The notes under the pieces are model-generated. The model was given only the letters and a program-made list of their open reading frames with translations, did no database searches and was not told the origin of the DNA. Shown here in pieces: positions 15,607 to 15,607 of a DNA stretch of 15,607 bases. The position numbers were made by a program, and so were the translations under genes. The stretch is from Actinomycetota bacterium (GTDB lineage: Bacteria > Actinomycetota > Humimicrobiia > Humimicrobiales > Humimicrobiaceae), in the NCBI GenBank assembly GCA_004376325.1, contig SOKC01000135.1, forward strand, positions 1-15,607, written 5' to 3'. Numbering within the stretch: the stretch's first letter is position 1; each line of letters opens with the position of its first letter.

Positions 15607-15607
15607 G

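Overview
The window is a continuous, all plus-strand block of bacterial housekeeping genes in AT-rich DNA (roughly two-thirds A+T by eye). The order is: HIT-family hydrolase, phoH-like ATPase, pgpH-type c-di-AMP phosphodiesterase, ybeY, a GNAT acetyltransferase, deoC, recO, glyQ, glyS, ppdK, dnaG, rpoD and tRNA-Asn(GUU). The sequence phoH-pgpH-ybeY-(...)-recO-glyQ-glyS-ppdK-dnaG-rpoD resembles the conserved macro-cluster of Firmicutes, especially Clostridia-like genomes, and of some deep-branching phyla. A PgpH-type HD phosphodiesterase, two-subunit glycyl-tRNA synthetase, a CCA-encoding tRNA gene and a compact 366-residue RpoD all fit a low-GC anaerobe-like bacterium. I cannot assign the phylum from the sequence alone. 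The cdd, dgkA and era genes that often sit between ybeY and recO are absent here and are replaced by a GNAT gene and deoC.

Layout. Positions 1-442 hold a promoter and the HIT gene. Positions 443-4187 hold phoH, pgpH and ybeY; pgpH and ybeY overlap by 4 nt. Positions 4188-5547 hold a 129-nt spacer, the GNAT gene and deoC. recO (5551-6333) follows deoC after 3 nt and ends in a terminator-like inverted repeat that begins inside its coding region. Positions 6387-9432 hold a good promoter and the glyQ-glyS pair. Positions 9433-12180 hold an AT-rich terminator-like spacer and ppdK. Positions 12181-12378 are the longest spacer; it holds weak AT hairpins and then a perfect 15-bp tandem duplication carrying a doubled -35-like element in front of dnaG-rpoD. 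Positions 15413-15607 hold a promoter and a complete tRNA-Asn gene ending at the window edge. No stretch longer than 300 nt lacks a gene.

The genes cover RNA maturation and translation (PhoH-like, YbeY, GlyQ/GlyS, tRNA-Asn), replication and repair (DnaG, RecO), transcription initiation (RpoD), c-di-AMP turnover (PgpH), deoxyribose phosphate catabolism (DeoC) and pyruvate/PEP interconversion (PpdK). I see no mobile element, CRISPR array, defence system or anomalous cargo, and no convincing undescribed multi-gene system. The most interesting signals are small-scale: the duplicated -35 element before dnaG-rpoD; a consensus-like promoter so close to the glyQ ATG that the mRNA should be nearly leaderless; a mixture of genes with and without Shine-Dalgarno sequences; and a probable TTG start for phoH.
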